Positions 25,834 through 42,922 are shown, counted from the first letter of the stretch. The stretch is 64,000 nt of DNA from Prunus persica (GCF_000346465.2 NC_034014.1:25510305-25574304), one strand, 5' to 3'. The notes: generated by a model not told the origin, from the sequence alone. Made by a program: numbers and translations.

Positions 25834-29950
<4,117 letters not shown>

Positions 29951-30940
29951 TATGTATAGACTAATAAATATTTATTTTTATTTTCCTTTTAACATCCGGT
30001 GACGTTTTTATCAGTAGTCATATTTAGTCTTTGTATCTATTCTTTATTATGATTTGCATATTTTAAGCTTTGCTTGCTTCAATTTCAGGATTCTTGGAAA
30101 ATTATTTTTGTTGGTTTTGATAATGTCTTTTGAGTCCCTTATGTTAGCATGCGGTAATTGATGCATGAGTATATTTCTTTTCTTTTCTTCATGCATGGAG
30201 ATTTGAAGTTAGGATCTTTACTCTCACTTCACCTAGGCATGCCACTTGAGCTAAGGCTCATCATGGGATGCTACCTGATCATATCAGAAGTACAGCTCCT
30301 AAGGATATGTTTTTGGGGGGAAACACAAAACTTGACCTAAGCATACAAATTAAAATGGAAATAAGAATAATGCTGAGGGCCTCAAATAAATTTCAATATA
30401 ATTTGATATGATATGTTTTGTTTGCTTTAGACTTGTCAAGACATTGTATTATTGAAGGGGAAAAAAGGTTTTCACCAAACAAAGAAGGGAGAAAAAGGTA
30501 ATAGTTGACGTATGATGTGATTGGATAAAGTTAAAAAAAAAAAAGGTCACAGGCGGCGCTGGGGCTGTGTTTTGCTTGAAAGAAGAAGAATGCAGCAATG
30601 CAATTATACAATTCAATTCAGCAATTCCCCTACCGTTCAGAGAACACCAAATACACTGGTTAAAAATAAAAAGGAGAAGAAATATTTTATATATTATAAT
30701 TTATATAAACCCTTATAAAGGCCTTCAATAAAAGGCCTGATAAAGCTATGACTTATGCACAAGGTAGGGGAAGATATTGATACATACAACAAACACTCTT
30801 AGAGGCAACAGATGATGTATTGCTATATATATATATGAATGCTGCAGGGCTTGAACTATGTGTTACTCAAATTTTGCAGCTTCTTTTACACTTGTTTTTT
30901 TTTTTCTTTTGCTTTCAATTTTCCTCAACTCTTTGCTGAG
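29951..30940. other. Intergenic, no gene seen
   Basis: The convergent 3' flanks of BSK5 (plus) and the RING-CH gene (minus) meet here. AT-rich, with no recognised coding or RNA gene. Confidence 0.5.
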
Positions 30941-30944
30941 GATT

Positions 30945-33117
30945 TTATGACGGAACGTTGAAGTGAAAGAGCCATGATATGACAAAAGCAAATACCATAC
31001 AAGCAAGAAGGAAGTTGAGGAACCGATGGCCATGCCAGAAGCTTTGAGTATCCGTGGAGGGCCCTGGTGCTGAGACTGCAGCTGTTGTTGATGCACTATT
31101 GGCTTCACTCAACTGCTCAGTAAACTCAATGTCATTTGGACCAACAACATTGCGTGCAACTGACTGGCATATCTCACAGGTCCTGGAAACCATGTAGACT
31201 GAAATTAATATAGTAACCAAATGATATTCGTTTTAAAGACTAATCACCATTAGCAAGTAAAATTTAAGTTAATCGACCTACGCTACGCGGTAAGTAAATA
31301 AACCAAGATTAATCTCTATGGTTTGATGCGAAAACAAATTAAACCCAGAAACCTACAATCCAAGAATCAGAAGGCAAGACTTTTAACAAGACAACTCCTA
31401 GTGGGCTAGTATTCCAGGATAAGGAATCAGGAAAACAAGAGGAAAGAAAATATACGGATATAATTTATGCAAGCAGGGCACATAAGTCAAGCTCATACTC
31501 AACAGGCTTGAATTTTCTGTGACAGATATAATTTAAGACTAAAAAGGTAGAAGTATAAAAAGATGCACAGCACCAGGTATTACAAATTTACAAGAAGATT
31601 TCATAAAGACGCTTGAGATTCAAACATTGAAATTGCAAGATTTCATATGAAATATCTGACACCATGTATTTGGTAGGGATTTGGATAACAATATCTAGCT
31701 TTAAGGAATTGCTGATCATCACCAGGGCATGTGCAATCAATAAGATATAGCATAATAACACGGTGGATGGCAATTGGTGTTAGATGGTGGTACTGCCACC
31801 ACAAATCTGACTGTCAGCTTCTATGGTGGTGGCATTGTTAATCTGTAAGTGACCCGTACAAACCCTCATGAGTAATGACACATGGCAATCTGCCAAAAGC
31901 TCAATTATTTTGAATCAGAAAACTTTGGGGTCAATAATTCTCCATCTATATATCATACTCAAAAAACTATGCGTATATAAAAAGTCATGTGTCACTAAGC
32001 ATGTTGGATGAGTAGGAGCTGTGGATATGCACACAGGAAATCATAAGTTTATTTAGTGCGTCGGCAGACAAGAAAGCTTTTGGCAAGATAAATGTATTGG
32101 AAATATCAATAAGAGGTCAAATCCCCACTTTCATAGAGAGCAAGAATCACAAAGAAGCAGTAGAGAGATTCCTATACTTGGAGAAAAGACAGACAGCAAG
32201 GAATTCTAGTTTGTACTTGGACATATTCAATGTGCTTTACCTTTCCTTTACTTTGTCCATTTCTTTACTTTCCCAGTTGTTTAAGCAAAAGTTATGTGCC
32301 TGCATCTCCTATCTAAGCCTTTTATATCATTCAACTACAACTAGACTTCCTTCAGCATGAAGAATTGGATAAATCCAAATCAATTAAGAACTAATAAGAT
32401 GAGATAGGGTTATCAAATTATAAAATATATGAACTGCATAATGCTAAGAACAACCTAAGAAGGGAAAGGGTTTGTAATTCAAGTGGTTAAGAGTATTTAC
32501 TCATGCATCCGAGTTACTGGGTTCAATTCCCTCCTCCCCGCTATTGCTTGTATAAAAAAGAAAATGCATATGATGTACTGGGCGTATCAAAATGAAAATA
32601 GAACAACCTAAGCAGAAGTGGGAAGCTAACAATTACCAGAAAGACTGAAATTTAAAATGAAACCATGAAAAAAAGAAGAAGAGAAATTTACTCACTTGTT
32701 ACCCTTAATTTTGAACCAAGTATCAGCGCAGTGCTTGTGGGCAGCTGCCAAATCATCCTTGCAAGAACAACCCAATTCAATAGGAACCCCAGATTCATGG
32801 CTATTGCTCTCCAAGCCCAGCTGACAAATCCTACAATCTCTCTCTACTTTATCCAAATGCACCTTAATTTCAGGCGGCCCAATCTCAATTTCGAGCTGGA
32901 CCGAACCGTCCGAAACCGAAGAGGCTCTCCTGGAATCTGAGACCACCCCAGCCTCAGGATCAGAGACGAAGGCAAAATTGTACTCGTCGTATGACCCGCC
33001 ATTTGTTGAGTAGAACTGAGAGTAACACGACCCGTCGTCTGCGTCGGAGAAGCAGACGCTGCCGTCGGCGCTTAAGTCACGGCGGTGAGATCCTTGCTCT
33101 AAATCAACGTGGGACAT
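30945..33117 (-). CDS. RING-CH (RINGv) membrane-anchored E3 ubiquitin ligase candidate
   Basis: Two exons (33117-32696 and 31182-30945, phase 2) give 219 residues. A complete RING-CH C4HC3 set is visible: Cys95, Cys98, Cys117, Cys119, His127, Cys130, Cys143 and Cys146, with the diagnostic x7 and x2 spacings. The intron falls within the domain, just before TCEIC. The N-terminal ~90 residues are acidic and Ser-rich. One hydrophobic segment near the C-terminus (FLNFLLACMVFAFVISWLF) predicts a tail anchor, unlike multi-span MARCH proteins. The role would be ubiquitin transfer to membrane substrates; the substrate is unknown. The 1.5-kb intron contains a SINE-like fragment (32468-32560). The start at 33117 is the first ATG in frame. 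Confidence 0.92.
32468..32560 (+). repeat. tRNA-derived SINE-like fragment, family 1
   Basis: GGTTAAGAGTATTTACTC (A-box-like) and GGGTTCAATTCCC (B-box-like) are followed by GCTTGTATAAAAAAG. It matches the fragment at 6399-6492 in order and in the ending. It lies antisense in the intron of the RING-CH gene. Confidence 0.55.
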
Positions 33118-33259
33118 CTTCTAGAGGCTAAAATTTCAAAGACCCAGAAACTGAAACTTTGCTGAAAGGCCAAGAACAGAGCATTCAGACATTAGAGTTT
33201 GAAGCTTTGGGGTTTCTAACACTTAATTGATGGAAAAACGAGGATTTAAGGACATGGGT

Positions 33260-36040
33260 ATTGGATTAGGTGCACTTCAACTCCATTAATATTGTTTAAG
33301 ATAGTGATTTGATACCAACAAATTTAATACACCAAAAAAGGTCGAAGCTTGAAGAATGCTGAGAGAGAGAGAGGACAACGGTCTCAGAGACCAAGACTCA
33401 TGCTTGCTCCAGAGACTTGGACTGAGGACCCCCTTCAAGGAGGAACAGATACAGAAACGTGCAGTGGGTGCACTGATTATATCTCAGAAAGAGACTTCAT
33501 TGATAAAAAGACGACTCCAAATTTGAAAAAGCAATGATAAGTAAAATAAAAAAAAGGAAAAAAGAAAAAGTTGGTGGAATATTTGGTGCCAATGCAATGC
33601 CATGCCATGCTAAAATGCTCAATGTGGTCTTATGGAGATTCTCTTCTCTATACGGTTCTAGTATTGAGCTTGTGTTACAAACATGTCCATGAAAAACGAT
33701 TGTGGTGTAGATTAAAGGGATATACGTACACCATAGAAATATCAATCAAATTCCATATGAACTCATAAATTTTTGGGTCAAATTACTAATGATATGATAC
33801 AGTAGATAGATGGGGATATTTTGTTGTTGGTTGGTCCTAAAAAGACTGTTTTGCCGCCACAATTGGACAACATTGGAGGCAAAGAATATTGGGATTTTTA
33901 GAAGACGAGGGGCAATGGTGTCAGAGAAGACATGAATTAGCCAATTTGGCTTGTCTTCACTAACTTGCTACTTTCAGTTAACCCATACATACTTTAATCA
34001 TGTAGCAGGAGCTGCAGCAGGATGTTTCTCTATGCATAGCAGTCTTACCTCCTCTCTGTTGTTGTGCATGAATCCTGGCTGTTGATTCAGTTCATTATAT
34101 GCAAAAAAAATGAGATGGATGAAATGGTGTCCGTTGATTGTGGGTGCATCAGCATTTTCTTCTACACTCGCAGCACATAATCACTCTGCTGTTTCTTCTT
34201 TTTCTTTTTTCACTCTTTTTGGAGTTTTGCAATTTCTCAGTCATGATCAGTTGACTGGAGGTGGACCACCTCAGGGTCAGTGTCGCTTATGTAATCTCTG
34301 CCTTTGCGTGAAGAGCACAAAAGAAAAGGATTGAAGATTTTCACCATTATAAAACTACAACTTAAGGGAAAAAAGAAAATGGGGTAGGAAAATGGAAAGA
34401 GCAACATTCCAATTCTGGTGGTTGCCAAGATGAGATCCATCTAACGAACTGAGTGAGAGAGTTACATCACTAAACTAAGCCACAAACAATAGCATTTTAA
34501 AAGGGTCCTTCTCATTGCAAAATATTTTATTAGTTTTAGATAGATATATTTTGTTATGGCTTTGGAACTTTTATTCTTTCTTCTACTTTTCCTTTTTGGC
34601 TCTAATGTTTTCCTCTCTTTGTGTTGCGGGTCATTCTTGATTCCCATCTCATAGTTTATATAGCTTTTCTTCCAACTTTGTTTATATACTAGCGATATAA
34701 AAAAAGGGAAGAATCAAACTTGAGAATTCAAAAATAAATATTTTTAACTACTGCAGCTACAAATACTTCTTTACTTTCTTCCTCCGCTCTTTTTTACATG
34801 AGAAAATAGATTTGCAGGCCCAACAAGACCAATTAGCTAAAAAACCGTTTTGAATCGCTTTCTTCACATGTGTTGGTGGAACCGACCCACTTCCTCTATG
34901 CACAATTGAGAAAGAGGAGCAAGTAATCCACAAGCATGCTGCATCGTGGTGGGGCTAACTCTGTATCTTCCATTCCATATGACATTTTGGTTTTCCTTTC
35001 CTTTTCTTTTTCCTCCTTATCTTCTTTATATAAATAATTCAGTAGAGGAGTTCGTCGACAGCTACATTACACTAAAAAGCAGGAGACTTGGGGAACACAA
35101 TCCATCTCCTTGGGTCTACATGTCTTGTCCTGCATGTTTCTTTCTTTCTTTCTCGTGCCACACTTTGGCTCGGGGTTCTTGTTGCTCCTCAATAGTTCGG
35201 TTGGATTCGAACTAAAGTCCTTCTGCCTAAACACCCTTTAATTTTTGGGCAGGACCAGAGTTTTGGATTCGTTGTATTAAGAAAGAAGAGAGATCATATG
35301 AAACATCATCACGTGACATGTCATGGTTCACCCACTTCACATGAGATTTTGTGTTTTTGTAGGAATACATAAGATTTTTGTTTTTGGATACAAACAATAT
35401 TCTACTTTAATCTAATCTGAAGTACACATTCGCTCTAGCCAACTTGACTAAGCCCATGTCAACCGTAGGTATCCATAAGTTTGACAGAAATACTTCAACT
35501 CCTTTTATGTTAATATACGCAAGCTAGTTTGTGATATGTTAGAAAGCTGGAAAATGCACGGCACATGATTCTCCATAGGGAAGAGAGGGTAGAAAGAAAA
35601 ATGATGTTGAGTAATACAGTCACTTTCAGCATATAGATTGATAGGAATTATGGGTACACTTACGCAACAGACAGACACAGTGAAGCAGATTTCTCAAGCT
35701 GACAGCAGCTACAAGGAAAAAACTTTGTAGAGTTGAAAACAGTTGCTTCAAGCAATGTTGAGCCAAATGAGTACAAGCATACACTATGATTGCAGAGAAG
35801 AAGCATCACGCCTTCCAACCGTTAACATACAGACTGTGAATTCCCACCACTGCATCAACTAGAAAAACAAATTTCTGCCTGCCTCATGCTCTTATATCAG
35901 AACTTTGCCTCCAAGCGCAGGCTATCATTTATGAATCAGCTATTATGAGAACAACATTCAGGAACCAGGCCAAAGGTTGGTAAATAGTTTCTTCATAAAA
36001 ATATGAATCTTTCCCTTCTCACTCTTATAGTAATGAGTAA
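33260..36040. other. Intergenic, no gene seen
   Basis: A 2.8-kb spacer between the 5' end of the RING-CH gene and the 3' end of the MYB gene. Short ORFs here lack any recognisable domain. No RNA gene or transposon ends recognised. Confidence 0.5.
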
Positions 36041-36164
36041 TGACAAGTCTCGGGCAAGGAAACAAATTTCATACTTGCAAAATATTGATCCTACTTGGTT
36101 AAGCAGTCACCTCAGCCTGAGTCCTGAGCTTTGGCTTGTAGGTAGAACATTTTATATACCAGTC

Positions 36165-38122
36165 TTAGGTTGATAGCACATTGGTCTTCATTCCCATTAG
36201 CCTATCATTTCTCTCTTCAAAACGGAAAAGATTATTCATTCTGCTCTCCTCAAAATGCCCCATTTGCCCTTGAGACTCATGGGGTACTGTTCTATCAGCT
36301 GCATCACCCATTGCTCTTACACTGCTGTTCTCCAAACCACTTTTAATCCAAGCAAGGTTACTTATATCTGTGGCGATTGCAGCCAATTCAAAACTTGGAA
36401 ATGAGGGAGGCTCGGAGAAGTCTACAAATTCTGGCCCCAACAAAGAGTTTTGAGCATTCATACCATTGGCACAACAGCAACCGTGTCCACACTGATCAGG
36501 TATTGACCGCTCACCATAAACTCCATCAAGCAATTTACTGATGTTGACATCAAGTTTTGATACTTGAACCAGAGGTCCTTGCACTGGAATTAGCCTTGGG
36601 AATGATACTCCAGTCTCCTGGCTATCTGAATGGTTATACACACTAAAAGCACTGATGCATGCCGCTGGTCTACAAACAGTTGGCTGTTCCTTGACTTCAT
36701 GACTAAACTGACCCTCCGTTGACCCCTTGTCTTCGTATTGACAATCCATATGCTCTAAAGAACTGACTTCTCTTCCTTCCATAGATTTAGATGAATTGAC
36801 ATCCCCATATGAGAAGGTCTCTTCAGATGATGCTTTTGTTTTGTCTAAGCTCACATCTTCAACCGTATTACCAGATTCTAACTTTATTTTGTCAGGGTCC
36901 ATGCACCGGCGCCTTAGTGTGGAATTCCAATGGTTTTTTATGGCGTTATCTGTCCTCCCTGGTAGAAGCCTCGCAATTGCAGCCCATTTGTTTCCGTGGA
37001 ATGCATGAGCTGCAATTATCATCTGATCCTCCTCATCTGGAAGAATTCACAATTATCAGCCTTATTCTCCAGGAAAAAAAAACGGCATAGACATAAATTC
37101 ATAACAAATGGCCAGAACAGCAGGAAGTAATATAATTGAGAATTTATATACCATCAGATTTAATATAGTGAACACGTCCACTAACCAAATATGCAAATAA
37201 CAACTCACAGTCTCAAATGTGCCTTTTCTTCATGTAGTAAGAAAAAGACTAACAATAACAACATGTGAACTACACAAACTCAGTAGAGTTTTTACTTCCC
37301 ACTTTATTCTCTCTGCCTCCTGTTACATTATCCAATTCCAGTAATGATTGCATCATATTCACTACCAAATAAAAGATTACATCAATTCTCAAAACATACG
37401 TATCAAGGACACTGGACACTGTCCAAATTTCGGACACTAAAAACATGGTTGCCACAATAAAACATAACCTAAATTGCCAAATCATGGTCAAATGCATAAC
37501 ATTGAAGTCACTTGTTAAAAATGTGCTACAACATAGATTACTACATTGTAAAAAGCAAGAATTGGGTTAAATTATGCATCAGAAATCCCAATTAAATGGG
37601 AAGATAGATTGCTTGAAAGTTTGAAACTTTGAACTACCAAATCGTTCAGAAACCCCAAAAGAGAACACTTAAAACAAAACCATATATTTTTTTTCAAAAT
37701 TGGAAGGAAAAAAAAACCCTCAATTTTAAAATTTTAAAAACAGACATACATACATTGACTAAAGAATTGAAGGGTTTGGTTCAGATCAAAGTATATATAC
37801 CAGTAAAGGGCTTGCGCTTAACGGAGGGGTCGAGCTGATTACACCATCGGAGGCGGCAAGACTTGCCGGATCGTCCGTCGATTCCTCGGGCGATCAAGCT
37901 CCAATTCCTCGCGCCGAACTTACTCACTAGCCGACTAAGTATCGAGTCTTCTTCCGGAGACCAAGGCCCCTTCACTCTGTCTCGGCCCGATTTTCTATGA
38001 CTTTCGCCTCCGCCTCCCGCCACCGCTTGCGTCGCCTCTTCACCGCTATCTCCGCCGTCTTCGGCGTCGACTTCGACGGCTGCGGGGGCGGCGTCGTAGG
38101 CTGTCTCCATTTCCCTCTCCAT
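36165..38122 (-). CDS. R2R3-MYB transcription factor, MYB25/MYB109-like
   Basis: Nuclear DNA-binding protein. Two exons (38122-37801 and 37036-36165, phase 1) give 397 residues. R2 spans ~51-101 ([20 protein letters not shown] ... NWSLIARGI ... [10 protein letters not shown]), with its three Trp. R3 spans ~103-153 ([20 protein letters not shown], then [20 protein letters not shown]). As is usual in R3, the first Trp is replaced (here by a hydrophobic residue). The ~50-residue N-terminal extension is acidic and Ala/Gly-rich. The long tail is Ser-rich with no recognised activation or EAR motif. The R2 and R3 wording ([23 protein letters not shown]) fits the AtMYB25/AtMYB109 clade, whose members are linked to seed and stress responses. 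The single intron lies at the R2-R3 junction. Targets cannot be inferred. Confidence 0.93.
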
Positions 38123-38376
38123 CCTCTCTCTTGGTTTGTTGGTGTTTGGAATTGCGCACTGCGAGTGCTTGACTACCTACCAAACTTAACTGAAAGAGCA
38201 AGAGCAAGAGCAAGAGTGCTGTTCTTGACGCGACAGAAGACAGCTCCCAAGATTTTCTGTTTTTTTCCTTCCGAGTTTGTCAATGTGTCCTGTGCTAAAT
38301 TTACTTTTGCACCCTCCGCAGAATTTCATTTTAACTTTTGGTAATTCAAATGATAAAATATATTTTGTATTGTGAA

Positions 38377-38945
38377 TCTATATATATAAAGCAAAAGGCA
38401 GAGAATGGTGAAATATTTAAAATACCAGAAAATGCCCTTGGTTCATGCAAACATTAAGAATTGAAATTATTAATTAAATGAGGATAATATGGTAAATTCA
38501 CAATTTTTCGTATTAAAAAAATTAAAATTAAAAGAAAATTCAGATAATGGATACTATTTTTATGGAACACAAATATCCACTAGCCTCTCTGCACGCGCTT
38601 CCGAGCATGCGAGAGGTTTTTTTAAAATAAAATTTAAAATTTATTTTAGAATTAAAAAAGATAATGGATATTTGTGTTCCATAAAAATAGGACTCATTAT
38701 CTGAATTTTCTTTTAATTTTAATTTTTAAATTGTGCATTTACCATATTATCCTCATTTAATTAATAATTTCAATTCTTAATGTTTGCATTAACCAAGGGC
38801 ATTTTCTGGTATTTTGAATGTTTCACCATTCTCTGCCTTTTGCTTTATATATATATATAGATTATCTTTTTTAATTCTAAAATAAATTTAAATTTTTTTT
38901 AAAAAAAACCTCTCGCATGCGTGGAAGCGCGTGCAGAGAGGCTAG
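38377..38945 (+). mobile_element. Non-autonomous Helitron (outer copy, interrupted)
   Basis: Starts TCTATATATATAAAGC preceded by A (38376) and ends CTAG followed by T (38946). This is the Helitron signature: 5'-TC, 3'-CTRR, insertion between A and T. Just before the end is a hairpin, with CCTCTCGCATGCG pairing with CGCGTGCAGAGAGG. With the inner copy (38580-38861) removed, it is 287 bp and reads continuously (ATATCCA|TTATC). It has no coding capacity. It sits ~255 bp upstream of the MYB start codon. Confidence 0.85.
38580..38861 (-). mobile_element. Non-autonomous Helitron (inner copy, inverted)
   Basis: A 282-bp sibling of the element around it, inserted in the opposite orientation. On the minus strand it begins TCTATATATATATATAAAGC after an A and ends GCAGAGAGGCTAG before a T. 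It has the same 3' hairpin, with CGCATGCTCGGAAGCGCG where the outer copy has CGCATGCGTGGAAGCGCG. The two copies differ at scattered positions, such as CAGATAATGGATACT versus CAGATAATGAGTCCT. Confidence 0.85.
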
Positions 38946-41750
38946 TAAATATTATGCTAGTGGTCTTAGTTTTCTTTAAATAATTGGTACAACTCTTCCA
39001 AGATGTGTAACGTCTAAATCTTTGCGTCTATCATGTTATCTCATCACGGGATGGAGAAAACTTGATTAGTTGAATAAGTAGTTTATAATAATAGGGTAAC
39101 ATATTTATGTCCTTGCCAATGGCCATGGTTAGTGCTCAAAGGATATTTTCTACTTGGAGAAAAATGAAAGATTTGAAAAAGTAATTTCACAAAAAAATAG
39201 AAGAAAAAAAAAATTAAAATTTGAGAGCGCGTTTGATTACCATTTCAATTTTTATTTTTAGTTTTCATTTTTATGATAGAGTATAGAAAAAAATAAGAAT
39301 AATTTATCCTCTCATCATTTCTCTCAATCTTATTTTCACTCTTATTCTCACCCTCCTCTCGTAAGAGTAAAATGAGGAATTAAATGAGAAATAAATTCAT
39401 GGTTTTATTTATCTTTGGAGGGAAAAAAACGTACTTTTTGGGCAGAATGACGGAACTATCCTCTGGCCGTTTCAAAAAGACACGGCCCGCAGTGATAACT
39501 GCATAACACGTGCGAACCGTGCATTCTGGAGTGGCGGGAATTTTGGTTGCTGTCACTCGCACGTGGTTGGCTTTCATTTTGGGGGAGTGTTTTAATGTGA
39601 TCATGTCTCCCCAAGCTGCGTGGGCCTAATCCAATCGATGCTCATATGGATTGTAGGCATGAGAGCATTGCTGGGCCATCCCAATCACTAGGCTTAAATA
39701 ATGGGATGATGTTGTAATACTCATGCCTATGTACAATATTAGCCCAATTGATGGCAAATCTTGCACACATTTGTGTCGACATAATGTGTGTGTGCAGTAT
39801 ATAATCAAACCATTTTGCATAGACCACTATAAAAAATTAAAATAAAAAAACCATTTTGTATAGACCAGTTTTTCTAGTGTATTTTTTATACAAGTGATAG
39901 TATAAATTACAGGGAGGAGAATTTTTTATACACACACGACTATAATGTCGTATGAATTCGAACTTGAAATTTATAAATTAATGTCATTATCTACTCAATT
40001 AGACCACGTTAACAGTCTTTATAGTGTTTTTGTTCAACAAGTAACACCTTAAATAACACATTGTTAATTTACAAGTATTAATCCTAGAAAGACCACATTT
40101 TCATACTTCATTATGTATATAATATGCGCCGCCTACGTCCAACGAGATAGTATTATATACATGGAAAGTATTTACGTGTGATCGTCACCCCTACTATGCT
40201 GCGTTATTAACTTTAGTGTTATTATATACGGATGGACACGTGTTTGATCATCGATGGACCTAACAAATAAATATGCATTTATTACATCCAAAGAATTTCC
40301 AAACGTTGTAATTAAGGAATCATTTATTGTAGTATACGCTTTTACTTTTCTCTTAAATTCTTTAATCTAAATATTAACAGATTCGAATAAGAGCGATGTA
40401 ATTAACTGTTTGGTCAGCTGTTTAACATGATCGTGGTCGATACGCGCAAAACCTTCACAGAACCAAACCATGGCTGCTAGTTTTCCTCCAATATCAACTT
40501 ATATCTTACAGTCATTGCGAAGAAAAAAGTGCCAAAATTTGGAAGAAGGATAATCACGTTGACCATCCATGAGAATTTATTTATCTCAAAATTGAGACGG
40601 CTTCTCCACCTATTAGACTAATTCAAGGTCTCTTGCGTGTGTGGATTTTTCACCAACTTTTATCCCCCACGTAAAGCTGATCGCATATGTATAAATGGCT
40701 AGGCAACAAAATCCGATTATAAGATTGATTTTGCTTCTAAAGATAAGTCGAAAATGATTGTTTTTGCCATAAATTATTAATACTTACCGTATTTATTTAT
40801 AACACATATCATGAAAATGACATACGTATTAATTAGTTCGGCTTTGTAGTTTTGAGGCCTAAATTTCAAACCATAATACTCACATGTTACTATATACTGC
40901 AAGATATTGGTTACAAGTCACAACGGATGAGATCAAGTTTCTTGAAGAGGAAAATTTTGATTTTTGTACTATATATACATATCAATATCAGTTATGTTGT
41001 CGAATGTCAAGATAAGTGACCAGCGCTCTCTATGGTCAACAGCTGCCCAATATATATATATACATGTTGGTCTATCGACCCACGAAACAACTAGTTTAGG
41101 GTTTCGTAGACATTAAAATAAGGTTTGAAGACGTCACCAAATATGTGTACCCCACAGAAATTAGAGGTGTCTTGCAGAAGGGCAATGAACATAAGATATT
41201 TGTCAGCTTATGAAAAAGTCCTCGACCTCTCCCTCTCCAGAAACTGATATTAGTTGTCAGGAAATATTATAATTGTCTGCGTATGTATCTGCGTATCTGT
41301 AAATGCCACATGCAAAAATGATTTTGAATATATATATATATATATATGCCGGCTGTTAATTAACTAGAACTCGATCAGCCCCACACAACAACAGCCTTTG
41401 AGTATCAATGCAACGCAGCATTGCAAGAAAGCAATATTGAACTTTCTTGGAGCCCTCTTTTTTCCGATCGAGTTCTTCCACTGCCGCAAAAGTCCAGTTA
41501 GATTCAGACATGATACACTTTCTAGTAATTAGAAGAACTCAAGTACTCTCTTTCGGATTCAGAAATTTCGTTTTGGTTACTATAACCTAATGTATGATAT
41601 CACTTAAAATAATAGGACCAATTAATAAATATACACATGTACAGTTTTATAATGTTTCGTTTCCATTAAATCATATCAAGTTGGAACAGAAGGTTCTTCT
41701 GAAAGTTAACTTTCATAAATTAAAAAAATATAGGTTGTGTGTGTAGTTTA
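38946..41750. other. Intergenic, no gene seen
   Basis: AT-rich spacer. A GC-richer island at 39430-39600 contains an E2F-like ATTCCCGCC (minus strand, about 39532-39541) and CACGTG, but no gene start that I can support. A SINE-like fragment lies at 39921-40014. An 11-bp inverted repeat (AGAACTCGATC / GATCGAGTTCT) frames about 41365-41480. Confidence 0.4.
39921..40014 (-). repeat. tRNA-derived SINE-like fragment, family 2
   Basis: The minus strand reads TGGTCTAATTGAGTAGATAATG (A-box-like) and AAGTTCGAATTC (B-box-like), ending GTGTGTATAAAAAA. Resembles 51015-51085 in layout. Degenerate. Confidence 0.4.
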
Positions 41751-41757
41751 GTTGACC

Positions 41758-41985
41758 ATTTAGTATGTTGAAATTTTAATTAAAATAAAGTTTGGACCAG
41801 CATTTGCATTTGTTGGAATTGAAGATTTCATTTTTTTTCTGAAAATAAAATAAATTTGAATTTGTTTGCATAAAATGTTTAAAAAAACTTTACTAATAAT
41901 GTTTTCATATTTTTTTGTTTATGGATTGAGAAAAAAATTTCAGTTTAAAGAACTTAGACAATGGATTTGAAATAACATATGCATT
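41758..41985 (+). repeat. ~228-bp direct repeat, left copy
   Basis: From ATTTAGTATGTTGAAA to AACATATGCATT. Near-identical to 42923-43152, with differences mainly in A/T run lengths. It directly abuts the copia fragment. Confidence 0.9.
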
Positions 41986-41987
41986 GA

Positions 41988-42660
41988 AAGAACTTAGACT
42001 TATTTATCTAACTGTCACAAAACTAGATATCCTTTTTGCAGTTAATATCCTCAGCCAATTCATGCACCAACCACGCCAACCACATATGAAAGCTGCCACA
42101 CGTTTAGTTCATTACTTAAAGGGATCACCTAGTCAAGGCATTCTATTATCCTCTCATAATGAATTAAAATTGCAAGCTTTATGTGACTCAGATTGAGCAA
42201 GTTGCCCCATGACAAGAAGATCAACTACGAGTTATTGTGTGTTTCTCGGAACAAGTTCAATTTCATGAAAAATCAAAAAACAGCCCACTGTATCTAGATC
42301 CTCATCAGAAGCCGAGTATAGGGCAATGGCAGTAGCTACATGTGAACTACAATGGCTACGATCATCTTTTACAAGATCTTGATGTATCACATTCCTTTCC
42401 TAGTACACTTTATTGCGACAACAAGGTTGCCATACATATAGCAGCAAATTTGGTCTATCATGAGCGAACCAAACATATTGAAATTGATTGCCATCTTGTT
42501 CGTGAAAGAATTCAAGATGGAACATTACGTACTGCATTCCTTCCTTCTAGCAGAGATCAAATCGGAGATATCTTTACAAAAGCATTGGGTAAGAAAACTT
42601 TCCTACGATTGAAAAGCAAAGTTGAATTTTTTAGACATACACAGTCTAACTTGAGGGGGA
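41988..42660 (+). pseudogene. Copia RNase H region, broken
   Basis: Decayed polyprotein end. It shows LIYLTVTKLDILFAVNILSQFMHQP and AATRLVHYLKGSPSQGILL, then [20 protein letters not shown], then LYCDNKVAIHIAANLVYHERTKHIEIDCHLVRE, SRDQIGDIFTKAL and a PPT-like TTGAGGGGGA. Two in-frame stops (about 42194 and 42267) and a frameshift near 42360 break it. The DNA before RNase H (integrase and most RT) is absent. Confidence 0.9.
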
Positions 42661-42661
42661 G

Positions 42662-42907
42662 TGTTAGAAATCAAGGCTTAATAGAAGGAAGACTTTAGAT
42701 TGAGTTAACGTTGTATAGCTATCTTACTTGGACAACAATTCTTTTCCTGTTCTGTAATTACCTTAGACATAGGATCTGGAGATAATTCTTTTCCTTTTCT
42801 GTAATTACCTTAGACATAGGATCTGGAGATTTATTTCCTTTTATATTCCTTAAGCTTTGTTATATAATTGTAATCTTTGTACAGTGATTATATACAGAAA
42901 ACATTCA
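42662..42907 (+). repeat. LTR-like end of the copia fragment with a 48-bp tandem duplication
   Basis: Begins TGTTAGAAATC right after the polypurine tract and probably ends near ...AACATTCA at 42907 (TG...CA). Inside, about 48 bp ('attcttttcct.ttctgtaattacc' to 'ggatctggaga') occurs twice in tandem (about 42737-42785 and 42785-42832). The 3' border is an estimate. Confidence 0.6.
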
Positions 42908-42922
42908 CCATATTTTCTTATA

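Larger units (their letters stand above)
41986..42922 (+). mobile_element. Ty1/copia fragment between direct repeats
   Basis: A 937-bp segment holding only the 3' end of a copia element: the terminal part of reverse transcriptase/RNase H, a polypurine tract and one LTR-like end. Everything upstream in the element is missing. It fills the gap between the two ~229-bp direct repeats. Confidence 0.8.

Noticed and set aside
39380..39604. 74-codon minus-strand ORF in a GC-richer island with an E2F-like site
   Set aside because: No recognisable domain, no splice partner, and no second gene end nearby. Noted only as an island in the spacer.
41365..41480. 11-bp inverted repeat (AGAACTCGATC / GATCGAGTTCT) as a possible miRNA precursor
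   Set aside because: The arms are too short and the intervening ~90 bases do not form a continuous miRNA-like stem by eye.
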